Source: Polyangiaceae bacterium
Lineage (GTDB): Bacteria > Myxococcota_A > Polyangia > Polyangiales > Polyangiaceae
Assembly (NCBI GenBank): GCA_016712345.1
Contig: JADJRH010000001.1
Coordinates: 4,402,001-4,466,000, forward strand
Reading direction: 5' to 3'
Length of the DNA: 64,000 nt
The position numbers were made by a program, and so were the translations under genes. Positions 53,764-62,371 of the stretch are shown piece by piece; the first letter of the stretch is position 1; each line of letters starts with the position of its first letter. The notes below the pieces were generated by a model. The model saw nothing but the letters and a program-made list of their open reading frames with translations, did not search any database and was not told the origin of the DNA.

Positions 53764-54065
53764 ATCTGTGACGTCTCTTCACCCCCGGGAGAACACAGAG
53801 GAACACGGAGTTTTTGTTTCTTTGGCTGCTATGGGTACACATCATCCGTGATCCCAACCTGACAGCGGATCGGTTAGGTGGTGCGAGACGATTGCAGTCT
53901 GAAATACAAAAAAACACCGTGGAACTCCGTGATCTCCGTGCCTCCGTGTTGATTACGACGGGTCAGCAATCGAGACGTCTCAGGTCATTGCGAGGCGATC
54001 ATGCCTTCGTGAGTCCGTGTGGATTACGACGTGTCAGGTCGCAGGGCATTTCAGGTCATTGCGAG
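53764..54065 (+). repeat. Dispersed modular repeat, copy 3 (lacks the core)
   Basis: Shares its first ~180 bp with copy 1 (CTGTGACGTCTCTTCACC, GGGTACACATCATCC, AAAAACACCGTGGAACTCC) and its last ~60 bp with both others (GTGTTGATTACGACG, TCATTGCGAGGCG, then a second partial end). The 330-bp core is missing; the junction lies at a CTCCGTG direct repeat that brackets the core in copies 1 and 2. Confidence 0.8.
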
Positions 54066-54069
54066 CGTC

Positions 54070-55680
54070 TCAAAACCTTGGCGCCGTTCCCAGTGTGAAT
54101 CGAAACGCCGTCACCTTACCGCCCTGCTCAAACGGGTCGGTACCGCCGCCTACGGTGAACTCAAAACTGTTGTCAAGAAGCCCTCGCGTTCGCAACCCAA
54201 TTCCAAACGCGGCGCGCATGATCGACGGGCTAAAATTGGAAAACTGAGGCCCGAGAACGTTTCCCACCGAAAGATAGGCGAGCCCGTCCAACCATACCCA
54301 GGTTGGCCATCGATATTCAACGCCCGCTGCCACGCCGCTTTCTCCCCGCAGCCTCCCTGGAACGAAGCTGCGCAGCAGGCCCTCACCCCCGAGCGACACC
54401 AACTCTGTGAAAGGCACGTTTTCACTCCCCAACGGATGGACCAAATCTACCGCAGCGAGCAACCCCACCGTCCGGCGCTCACCCGTCAGATCCAAAAAAG
54501 CACCGGCGGCGGCACCCCACTTTACCCATCGGTGCGCGATCGTGTCTGAAATTCCAAACGCCAATTCACCGTATGTTTCAGCCCGAAACCCGAGCCCGGA
54601 TCGAGCATTGTCATCTCGCGAGTCCATTTCCACTTCCACTTGCTGCCGGACAATCCTCAACTCCTTTTTAAATCCCGGTGGACTTGGCAGTGTTCCATAC
54701 CGAATGAGGCTCTCCAAGAGTGGCTCAATGCAGCAGTCGAGCTGCTCTGGAAACCCCAGCGCGCGCACCCCGGTGAGTGTTGTCACGCGACTTCCCCGCC
54801 ACACTTTGGACCACTCAACACTGACTGTCGCATCCAGCTGATCGGCCGTATAACGCGACAGGTGATTTGCGCCGGAAAGCGGTCCGATTCCGGCAAATTG
54901 ATGGTCGGCGCGCCGGGTGCCCTCCACTCGCAGAACAGCCCTCGCGCCCGGTTGAAAAGTAAACCTGTCCGTTACAATCAGGTGCAACCAATGTTCACCC
55001 CAGGTAGCCGCGTGAACGCGAATATCATTTCCTTCCACCGGTTCGTCGTTCAGACGAAAGTAAATACCCACCGAAGGTCGCAGACCGAAGTCGGCAAATA
55101 GGGTAGGCAAGATCATTCCTTTTCGATTTTCGCCGAACGAAAAAAAGTCAATCACCCGCAGCGGAATGGCATATTTTTCACTCACCGAAACGAGCCATCC
55201 AATCGGGCGCCGAAGCAGGTATTCGGTGGTCAGATACAGGGGGAAAAAAATGGCGCGCGGAATCCAGAGTGCTTGCTCTGCGGCGGTAACCTGGGGAGGA
55301 GGGCGCCCGTCGTAGTTGGGTATAGAGCGCTTGGGTATGGGAGGCGCGATGGGTAAATCCGAAACAGTTTTGGTGGGTTTTGCCGACGTGACAGGTGCGG
55401 GTTGTTGAGCGATCGCGGTCCGCGTAAGAGCCGACAAGATCAAGACCAACACGAAACACAGGCGTTGCGCCCAGCGGGTCTGACAACCCCATTGCCACCT
55501 TTCGTGCCGCTTGTTTGGATGCAACCCGTGCGCGTCAAGAAAGTGTTCTGCGCCGCGAAAACGCGCGTTCGAGGGGATTGTTGAGGATTGGCGCCCCACG
55601 TTCCTCAATTGTGCAATGTCGATGCCGTTCTCTACCCACACCAAATGGAAGGCGAGGAGGGGCGCACCGCGACCTGACAT
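54070..55680 (-). CDS. Outer-membrane beta-barrel, Omp85/BamA C-terminal-like
   Basis: 536 residues as the maximal reading. A signal-like core RLCFVLVLILSALTRTAIA lies at residues 74-92, so the true start is probably downstream of 55680, and I cannot settle it. The mature part begins with a Pro-rich segment, then PLYLTTEYLLRRPIGWLV and alternating strands to the C-terminus (FAGIGPLSG, EYRWPTWVWLDGLAYLSVGNV, FRFTLG), typical of surface antigen D15/Omp85 barrels without POTRA repeats. The last residue is Phe, as expected for an outer-membrane barrel. Third gene of a minus-strand run behind purC and the esterase-like lipoprotein. Confidence 0.75.
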   Translation of the reverse strand: MSGRGAPLLAFHLVWVENGIDIAQLRNVGRQSSTIPSNARFRGAEHFLDAHGLHPNKRHERWQWGCQTRWAQRLCFVLVLILSALTRTAIAQQPAPVTSAKPTKTVSDLPIAPPIPKRSIPNYDGRPPPQVTAAEQALWIPRAIFFPLYLTTEYLLRRPIGWLVSVSEKYAIPLRVIDFFSFGENRKGMILPTLFADFGLRPSVGIYFRLNDEPVEGNDIRVHAATWGEHWLHLIVTDRFTFQPGARAVLRVEGTRRADHQFAGIGPLSGANHLSRYTADQLDATVSVEWSKVWRGSRVTTLTGVRALGFPEQLDCCIEPLLESLIRYGTLPSPPGFKKELRIVRQQVEVEMDSRDDNARSGLGFRAETYGELAFGISDTIAHRWVKWGAAAGAFLDLTGERRTVGLLAAVDLVHPLGSENVPFTELVSLGGEGLLRSFVPGRLRGESGVAAGVEYRWPTWVWLDGLAYLSVGNVLGPQFSNFSPSIMRAAFGIGLRTRGLLDNSFEFTVGGGTDPFEQGGKVTAFRFTLGTAPRF

Positions 55681-55694
55681 CCGCTCCCGACGAG

Positions 55695-57734
55695 CTATTC
55701 AGACTCTTTTTGCGGCGGGCGTTTTCCCGTTTCTGTAAACCGAACAGTGGTCAGTTTTTTTACGAAGACCACCCCGTCAAATGCGTCACTTACCACCGTG
55801 CGCAGGCGGGCGCGCCTGTCACTCTCAAACGTTGCGCCTACACTTCGCACCGCGATACGCGTTTGAAGCCATGGTAAGACGCTCGGTGGAGCCTTGCGAA
55901 CATCGGCAAAAAAGATGGGTGCACCCCCCCGGTCGAGAAGCGCTTCAAAGGTGCCGGCCTCGCTCGGAGGCAACCGAAACAGTTTGGTTCCGTGCTCCAC
56001 GGTGGGGCCCTGCGTGAAGTCCCATGCTCGGATCCACCCCTGGTAGAACGTGAAGGCCAGGGCAGTATAGTCTTTTTTGAGACTGTCGCTGAGAAGCGTC
56101 CCCATTCCACCATCGGCGGCACGCTTTGTCATTTGAGAAATATGGCCAAAAATTACGGTTTTTGTGCTTGGTGGGAGTTCGGCCAAGGTGCGTTTCACCG
56201 TGTCGGCCATGGCCAAAGGCCTCTGCTGTTCGCTGCGTGCCACCCGAACGGCCCACACAAGCGCCGCCGCATCCTGCTCGGCGCGCGTTGTTTCTATCCA
56301 GTGACTTTTGGCAAGGTACACTCTGCGATTTTTTGCCAACTTGGCCGCGAGCTTTTCAACGTCGGACGCAAAATCGGCCTGTTCGTCGGCCGGCCGCGCT
56401 CGGAGCGCCGCTCCAAGCTCGTTCGTTCGCATGCGGGTCAACGTGGTTTCTACCGTTTGCGCAAACGCCTTGTCGACTTTTGACAAATAACTTTCCAAAA
56501 ACGTTGCCGCGGCGGCTGTTCGCTGCACATCCATACCAAACACACGCAGCTTTGTTTTGTGGGCCCGGTCTTCGTTGTAAGCGCGCATCCAAGTAAAAAG
56601 AGCGAGCGTTTCTTCGGTATCCAGTGAAAAATATCCCAGGTCTGAAACGATCTTTTTCAGGTTTCCGGTACCGTGAAGAATGTAGTCATCGAGCGGTCGA
56701 ACATCGGCCTGGGTAGCTTCAATAATCAGGGTAGAAAAGCTGGCCTGTTCGACCAGGTACTTAAACATGCTAAACTTCAACCGGGCTATTTCACCGGCTG
56801 TATAAGAGGCTTCACCAAACCCCACAACGCGGGCGTCACCCACGAGCGCGCGCAGTTTTGTCAGATCGCGGGTGTCCTCAATATCGGGCGATGAGAGCAC
56901 GCCTCCCGATTCGGTCATCCACCCTGAAAGGTCGGATTCAGGTGGGTTTACCAACGCCACATTGAGTTGAATTTCAAGGTCCGTGGGAGGCGTCTTTGCC
57001 ACGTCGCCTTTGGTCGCCTTTGTTGCTTTGGTTTGCGGTTTGGGAGACGTGACTTGAGAGGAGTTTGGCAGATCTACCCGCACCGGCTGTCTACCCGGAT
57101 GTTCTGCCACCAAAAAATAGTCACCCGAGGGTACACCCAACACAAATCGGCCATCTTCAGCCGTTTTTGCAAAAAAATGATCCCCTTCAAAGGCGCTCCG
57201 TCGCACACCCCTCACGAGCGCATTGGCAATACCTTCCCGTTTTTCGTTGACGACACGCCCGCGAAATATCGTTCCACCGTGCGACAGCCGGGTGAGAATG
57301 GGAGGGCCTGTTTCACCCGCCTGAACGTTCACAACTCCCGCGTACGATCCCGCCAAAACCGTTTCTACCCCGCCGGGGTCTTTGGAGGGTAGGGGAGGAG
57401 CTGTGATGGTAAGGCCATAGTTGCCCGGCGGCATGTCCTTCAACTCAAACTTGCCGCGGTCGGCGCTGACCGTTATAAAAGGGGGTTTGCCGTCTTCAGG
57501 GTCGTCATCAACCCCAACCGCGGTGACAAGTGCCGCGTCCACCGGTGTTCCGTCCGGCGCGAGTACAACTCCCACGACGGCGCCCGTCCGCGCCACCTCT
57601 CTGCTGCGCGCCTTGTTGGTTTTGAGCAGCTCAATGGGTAGGCGCTGGGCCGGCGGCCTTTTGCCACCGCATCCAATCGCCAAGATGGCGGCGCAAATGC
57701 CGAGTGTCAGGCCCGACCTGAATCGCAAAGGCAT
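55695..57734 (-). CDS. Lipoprotein: carboxypeptidase-regulatory-like domains plus erythromycin-esterase-like domain
   Basis: 679 residues. Lipobox AIGC. Two CarboxypepD-reg-like beta sandwiches follow (about 50-140, GVVLAPDGTPVDAALVTAVG ... RGKFELKDMPPGNYGLTI; and 150-220, GRVVNEKREGIANALV ... DGRFVLGVPSGDYFLVAE). Residues 290-660 resemble erythromycin esterase: VVGFGEASYTAGE in place of the usual GEATHGTxE, FSMFKYLVEQASFSTLIIEA, and FGHISQM in the second active-site block. The first catalytic His is replaced by Tyr311, so hydrolase activity is doubtful. It lies 2 nt after purC on the same strand and 14 nt before the barrel gene. Confidence 0.82.
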   Translation of the reverse strand: MPLRFRSGLTLGICAAILAIGCGGKRPPAQRLPIELLKTNKARSREVARTGAVVGVVLAPDGTPVDAALVTAVGVDDDPEDGKPPFITVSADRGKFELKDMPPGNYGLTITAPPLPSKDPGGVETVLAGSYAGVVNVQAGETGPPILTRLSHGGTIFRGRVVNEKREGIANALVRGVRRSAFEGDHFFAKTAEDGRFVLGVPSGDYFLVAEHPGRQPVRVDLPNSSQVTSPKPQTKATKATKGDVAKTPPTDLEIQLNVALVNPPESDLSGWMTESGGVLSSPDIEDTRDLTKLRALVGDARVVGFGEASYTAGEIARLKFSMFKYLVEQASFSTLIIEATQADVRPLDDYILHGTGNLKKIVSDLGYFSLDTEETLALFTWMRAYNEDRAHKTKLRVFGMDVQRTAAAATFLESYLSKVDKAFAQTVETTLTRMRTNELGAALRARPADEQADFASDVEKLAAKLAKNRRVYLAKSHWIETTRAEQDAAALVWAVRVARSEQQRPLAMADTVKRTLAELPPSTKTVIFGHISQMTKRAADGGMGTLLSDSLKKDYTALAFTFYQGWIRAWDFTQGPTVEHGTKLFRLPPSEAGTFEALLDRGGAPIFFADVRKAPPSVLPWLQTRIAVRSVGATFESDRRARLRTVVSDAFDGVVFVKKLTTVRFTETGKRPPQKESE

Positions 57735-57736
57735 TG

Positions 57737-58702
57737 TCAGGTCACACCCAGGTTTTTGGCAATTCGCTCGTTTGGATTTTGCAGGTCGGGCTCAAATGCC
57801 TCACCGGTGATGCGTTCAAACGCTTCCGCATACCGGGCGGCGGCTTCCACTCGAATTTCATCAGGGATGGTAGGTATGGGCCCTTCCCCCTTAAATCCCT
57901 GGGCGGCGAGCCACCTTCGAACATATTCTTTGTCAAAACTCTCCGGCTCCAAGCCGTTCTGAATGCGCTCTTCGTACGACTCTTTAAACCAAAAGCGCGA
58001 CGAGTCGGGGGTGTGCATTTCGTCAATGACGACAATGTTGCCGTTTTTGTCTTTGCCCATTTCATACTTGGTGTCGGCCAAAATAAGGCCGCGGGCAGAA
58101 CACACAGACTGGCCGTATTCAAAAAGGGCGCCCGCAATTTCGGCGGCTCGATCAAAGTCGCGGGCGCTGATGGTGCCCATGGCCAAGATCTCTTCACGCG
58201 AAGCCGAGATATCGTGTCCACCTTTTTCGGCCTTGGTGCTCGGCGTTAAAATAGGCTTTGGAAGTGCCTGATTTTTGCGCAATCCGTTGGGTAAAACGTG
58301 GCCGCAAAACAACCGACTCCCCTTTTCGTAGTGGGTCCAAATGCTCGTTGAGGTAACCCCGGTAATGTACCCACGCATCACAAACTCAACCGGAAGCGGT
58401 TCACACTCGCGGGCAATTAACACGTTGGGATCGGGCACCGAGATCACATGATTGGGAGCAATGTGTGCGGTATCCGCAAACCACTTTGCTGCCAGTCGAT
58501 TTAAGATCTGACCTTTGAGGGGCAGTGTGCCAATCACGCGGTCAAAAGCGCTGATCCGATCGGTCGTGACAAGAATGCGCTTGCCATCGGGTGTGATGTA
58601 ATTGTCGCGCACTTTGCCTTCGACCTTTTTTCCAAGGGCGGAAAGGTCGGTTTTCGTCAATGCGAGCGGCAGCGCCCGGAGAAAGATTTCGCGATTGACC
58701 AT
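57737..58702 (-). CDS. purC: Phosphoribosylaminoimidazole-succinocarboxamide synthase
   Basis: 321 residues, the longer PurC type. EGKVRDNYIT and the ATP-binding KRILVTTDRISAFDRVIGTLPLKG near the N-terminus; the characteristic PVEFVMRGYITGVTSTSIW; and DTKYEMGKDKNGNIVVIDEMHTPDSSRFW near residues 215-245. It joins aspartate to CAIR to make SAICAR in purine synthesis. It is the first gene of a minus-strand run with two envelope genes (gaps of 2 and 14 nt), an unexpected operon partner set. Divergent from mdh with 52 nt between. Confidence 0.95.
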   Translation of the reverse strand: MVNREIFLRALPLALTKTDLSALGKKVEGKVRDNYITPDGKRILVTTDRISAFDRVIGTLPLKGQILNRLAAKWFADTAHIAPNHVISVPDPNVLIARECEPLPVEFVMRGYITGVTSTSIWTHYEKGSRLFCGHVLPNGLRKNQALPKPILTPSTKAEKGGHDISASREEILAMGTISARDFDRAAEIAGALFEYGQSVCSARGLILADTKYEMGKDKNGNIVVIDEMHTPDSSRFWFKESYEERIQNGLEPESFDKEYVRRWLAAQGFKGEGPIPTIPDEIRVEAAARYAEAFERITGEAFEPDLQNPNERIAKNLGVT

Positions 58703-58754
58703 AACCGGGCATTAGCCTTGTCGCGGTACTGGCGAAAGTGGTAAAGCCGCGCGC

Positions 58755-59705
58755 ATGAGCACCACCAAGACTCGCAAGAAGATCGCCCTCATCGGCGCTG
58801 GAAATATCGGCGGAGAACTCGCCGCCCTGTGCGCTCGCAAAGAACTTGGAGACGTCGTCCTGTTCGACATTCCAAGTCGCGAGGGTGTTGCCAAAGGCAA
58901 AGCGCTCGACCTGGAGCAAAATAGTGCGATTTTAGGCTACGACGCCAAAATCTCCGGCACGAGCAACTGGGCCGATTGCGCCGGCAGCGACGTGATCATC
59001 ATCACCGCGGGCATTCCGCGCAAACCCGGTCAGAGCCGCGACGATCTCGTGGCCACCAATCTACCCATCATTCGCGACGTGGCGGACAACGCTAAAAAGC
59101 ACTGCCCCGATGCGTTCGTGATCGTGATTTCAAACCCGCTCGACGCCATGGTGTACGAGTTTCAACGTCGCACCGGGTTTGATTCCAAAAAGGTTGTCGG
59201 CATGGCGGGTGTTCTCGACAGCGCCCGTTTCAACCTGTTTTTGGCGCGCGCGGCAAACGCGAGCATCAAAGACGTTCGCGCCATGGTTCTCGGCGGCCAC
59301 GGCGATGACATGGTGCCGATCTTCTCGGCGTGCACCATCAACGGCGTTGCGGCCACGCAGCTCATTGCCAAAGACACCCTCGACGGCATCGTGAAGCGCA
59401 CGCGCGGCGGCGGCGGTGAAATCGTTCAACTCATGGGCACAAGCGCCTATTACGCGCCTGCTTCGAGCGCTGTGGCCATGGCCGAGAGCTACCTCCTCGA
59501 CCAAAAGCGCATCCTGCCCTGCGCCGCGCTCCTCAATGGTGAATACGGCTATTCCGACTTGTACATGGGCGTGCCCGTGGTGCTCGGGGCCGGCGGCGTT
59601 GAAAAGATCATCGTGCTCGACCTCAACGACGAAGAAAAAGCCATGCTCGCCAAGAGCGCCAAGAGCGTTCAAGGCGTTGTCGACGTCGTCAAAAAAGCCT
59701 CGTAA
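58755..59705 (+). CDS. mdh: NAD-dependent malate dehydrogenase
   Basis: 316 residues. Rossmann GxGxxG as IGAGNIGGELA (residues 13-23), Asp after strand 2 (LFDIP) for NAD, ITAGIPRKPGQSRDDL with the mobile-loop arginines of malate (not lactate) dehydrogenases, NPLDAMVYEF, GMAGVLDSARF, and active-site His in MVLGGHGDDMVP. It interconverts malate and oxaloacetate. Monocistronic as seen, ending 12 nt before a convergent lipoprotein gene. Confidence 0.96.
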   Translation: MSTTKTRKKIALIGAGNIGGELAALCARKELGDVVLFDIPSREGVAKGKALDLEQNSAILGYDAKISGTSNWADCAGSDVIIITAGIPRKPGQSRDDLVATNLPIIRDVADNAKKHCPDAFVIVISNPLDAMVYEFQRRTGFDSKKVVGMAGVLDSARFNLFLARAANASIKDVRAMVLGGHGDDMVPIFSACTINGVAATQLIAKDTLDGIVKRTRGGGGEIVQLMGTSAYYAPASSAVAMAESYLLDQKRILPCAALLNGEYGYSDLYMGVPVVLGAGGVEKIIVLDLNDEEKAMLAKSAKSVQGVVDVVKKAS

Positions 59706-59717
59706 TCAACCCTCTCT

Positions 59718-61637
59718 TCAGCGGCCGCCGGTGATGGGGCGGCCGCCGTCGCGATGTTTCAGATCTTCGAGATCGCGCGCGAGTTGCTCCAATTTCGACC
59801 TCAGCTCCGTGATCTCCTGACTCACGCTCGCCCCGTTTTGCTCGCCTGCCAGCGCTCTTCGGCCTTGGATCACAGCCAATTGTGCGTCGAGGCGTTTGCG
59901 TTCCAAAAGCAGATCGTAGTTGCCTCGTGTGCCTGAAAGTTCGAGCCGAGCGTCGAGCAACTCACGTTGTTTTTTGAGGCGATCGATCTCGGTGATCACG
60001 TCGTTTTGCTGCAATTGCCGTTCGGTATTTTGAATTTCGGCAATGCGTGACAACGTCGCTGCGTACTCATCGCGGGCGTTTCGAACCGCGTCGGCCGCGG
60101 CACCCGAAGCGTTCAGCGCCGACGATTTGCCCGATTGTTCAAAGCGAACCAAACGGCCCTTCTCATCAAAGCCGAGCGAAATTTTTCTTTCCCCGAAATC
60201 CACCGGATCAAATGCGAACCCGAGAACCGGCATTTTGGGGTGAATCACTTCATCGCTGGTAACCGAGAAAAAGCGCAACAATTCGGTTTCACCGCCCTGC
60301 TCGTCGATCGCCCGCTGCGTTGCGTACGTTGTCAGCACCGCTGTGTACGCAGGCCGATAATAGATGTGCGTTTTCACCTCGCCCGTGGGCGACCCTTCCC
60401 ACAATGTTCCGCCGCGGGCGATGTACGGAGGCGGCGTGATCGTGAGCGCCATCCCAGTGCGATCAAACAGCTCCAACACGCGCGGATACGCCTGAAGCGC
60501 GGCACGCGTTTCAGTGTCGGTCATTCCAAATCTACGCTCCGGCGGCTCGGGCCGAGCAGCGCGACGCAATATGTCGGGCGGCGGAATCTCATTCAGGTCA
60601 AACGTCATACGTACGGTTTCGGTACGCGTCGGCCCGTCAATTCCAGTTTCAAGTTGAAAGGCCCGCACCGCTGCATCGAGTTCTTCGGAAGCGGTTCGCA
60701 AATCACGGCGAGCCGCATTTTCAAGGTCGATCAGCACGGCGAGGCGGCTTTTCAGATCGTCCGCGTTTGTGCCCGTGGTTCGCTCCAGTTGATGTTCCAC
60801 CTCGGTACGGCGACACGTTCGATCGGTCAGGCGACCCTCCACATCGCGACGCTCCTGCCAGAGTCTCCTGTTTTTTGGCGAGCGCGCCAAAAAGTACAAG
60901 TTGGCCATCGACAGCTCCGCAAGCGACGTTTCCGTGCGTTTGTCGCATCCAGGCTTGGTTGCGGGAGGCGGCGTCGTCGTCGGTGGCGGAGTCGCATCGC
61001 CTTTGGTCCGCGTTGTCGGCGTTGTTGGAGCTACGGGCGCGGGTGTACGCACCGGCGTTTCAAGTGTACACCTTCCTGGTGTGCCCGCATCGGAAGCGAG
61101 CTTTTCGCAAACCAGTGCCGCGGCCAATTTCTTCGGGTCGCTGCCCAATGTTGCGAGCGCGATAGACGCGGCGACGCTCCCCACAATTGTGGCCACGTTT
61201 TTGACCGTGTTTCCGAGCTGACTCGTGTTCGTGACACCGATGGATCGCAAAACGCCGTTCGGCGCGATCTCCACCGACAAGCTGTCGTCGTCCGAATTTC
61301 CGTGTTCCAAACGCAGCGTGAAAAACTGATCTTCATCGGCCATCGAGCCGATCGTCACTTCAGCCCGCGCGTCTTTTCGAACGACTTTGGTGTCCACAAC
61401 GAAGTCGTTGCCGTCGAATGTCACGCGACCGCTCGCCCCGCGCGTCACAGTGGCTTCTACGGTCACAACGCTCTTCGACAGTGAATAACGAAGCGTTCCC
61501 TCCTGCGTTGTCACGGCTCCCGAAAAAGGTCCGCCGCTGATGACTCGCGTGCCGGTGCAACCAAGTGAAAGCGCGCCCGCAGCCGCCAATACGGCGACGT
61601 AACAGAAGTGACGCGATGCGAAGCTCCTTCGATTCAT
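59718..61637 (-). CDS. Large coiled-coil lipoprotein of unknown function
   Basis: 639 residues. Lipobox LSLGC, then a beta-rich segment (about 30-150, TTQEGTLRYSLSKSVVTVEATV and ITIGSMADEDQFFTLRLEHG-like strands), a Thr/Pro linker (about 190-225), and a long helical part with many Glu, Arg and Gln heptads. The C-terminal 90 residues are a strong coiled coil (ERQLQQNDVITEIDRLKKQ, REL...). No family recognised. Expected on the outer or inner membrane facing the periplasm. Convergent with mdh; 15 nt separate it from the CHAT-like gene upstream on the same strand, suggesting co-transcription. Confidence 0.78.
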   Translation of the reverse strand: MNRRSFASRHFCYVAVLAAAGALSLGCTGTRVISGGPFSGAVTTQEGTLRYSLSKSVVTVEATVTRGASGRVTFDGNDFVVDTKVVRKDARAEVTIGSMADEDQFFTLRLEHGNSDDDSLSVEIAPNGVLRSIGVTNTSQLGNTVKNVATIVGSVAASIALATLGSDPKKLAAALVCEKLASDAGTPGRCTLETPVRTPAPVAPTTPTTRTKGDATPPPTTTPPPATKPGCDKRTETSLAELSMANLYFLARSPKNRRLWQERRDVEGRLTDRTCRRTEVEHQLERTTGTNADDLKSRLAVLIDLENAARRDLRTASEELDAAVRAFQLETGIDGPTRTETVRMTFDLNEIPPPDILRRAARPEPPERRFGMTDTETRAALQAYPRVLELFDRTGMALTITPPPYIARGGTLWEGSPTGEVKTHIYYRPAYTAVLTTYATQRAIDEQGGETELLRFFSVTSDEVIHPKMPVLGFAFDPVDFGERKISLGFDEKGRLVRFEQSGKSSALNASGAAADAVRNARDEYAATLSRIAEIQNTERQLQQNDVITEIDRLKKQRELLDARLELSGTRGNYDLLLERKRLDAQLAVIQGRRALAGEQNGASVSQEITELRSKLEQLARDLEDLKHRDGGRPITGGR

Positions 61638-61652
61638 GATGTTCTCCGTGGG

Positions 61653-62291
61653 TCAGCCCCGAATCACCATCGTGCCGAGGGTGAGGGTCATTTTTTCGAG
61701 ATCAGCGCGGTAGTTTCCCGCGCTCGCTTGGATCGATCGCGAAATGCGATCGAGAAAATGGTCGCGGACGCGCTCAATTGCCGCCGCGTTTTGGCCAAAA
61801 AGAATGGTTTTTACGATCTCCAGGTCAAAGTCGCGCCAAATGCGTTGGCCTTCGGTGCTCGACCACGAAGGCTCACTTGTGAACCCGATCACGGCCTTGG
61901 CTCCCAGATCCAGAAGCGTGTCGAACAGCGGACCTTTTGCCGTGAAGCAGCAGCAAAAATAGACAACGCGGCCACCTTGTGTACTTCGAGCCCAGGTTGT
62001 CAAATCGGCTTTTTCAAAGTCGTTTGAGAGCAAAATGTTGTCCGGCGAATCGTCGTCGAGAACAACGCTCGGCTCCCCATGCGACGACACGACCACTGCG
62101 CCGTACGGATTTTGTGAAACATCGGCTCGCGCAAGTGTACGCAGCACCCGCGCTCGATCCGCCGCTGTTTGGCCCAATTGCGTTACAGCAAATTGAGCGC
62201 CGATCTCTCGATACAAATCGGTTCTACCACGCGCGAAAAGCACAAGATCCGGTTCGTAAGCGGTATCGATCGAAAGAAGCGGAGCCGACAT
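61653..62291 (-). CDS. CHAT/caspase-like protein
   Basis: 212 residues from ATG 62291, with GGGGAA just upstream; 62330 is a less likely start. The core follows the caspase/CHAT plan: a strand ending in the histidine (YGAVVVSSHGEPSV, His71), then a strand ending in the cysteine (GGRVVYFCCCFTAKG; Cys115 is followed by F-T-A, like CFSG), then LLDLGAKAVIGFTSEPSW, much like the GAxAVIGSLW stretch of CHAT domains. His and Cys are both present, so protease activity is possible. It is in a minus-strand unit with two unknown genes, one carrying a membrane segment. A regulated-death or signalling role is inference. Confidence 0.6.
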   Translation of the reverse strand: MSAPLLSIDTAYEPDLVLFARGRTDLYREIGAQFAVTQLGQTAADRARVLRTLARADVSQNPYGAVVVSSHGEPSVVLDDDSPDNILLSNDFEKADLTTWARSTQGGRVVYFCCCFTAKGPLFDTLLDLGAKAVIGFTSEPSWSSTEGQRIWRDFDLEIVKTILFGQNAAAIERVRDHFLDRISRSIQASAGNYRADLEKMTLTLGTMVIRG

Positions 62292-62371
62292 GTCATTCCC
62301 CAAAATCCAAATGTGTACACACTGTGCCACTCACATGCTCATGCGGCCGGCACGCTTTCTTGAGGCGTTTT

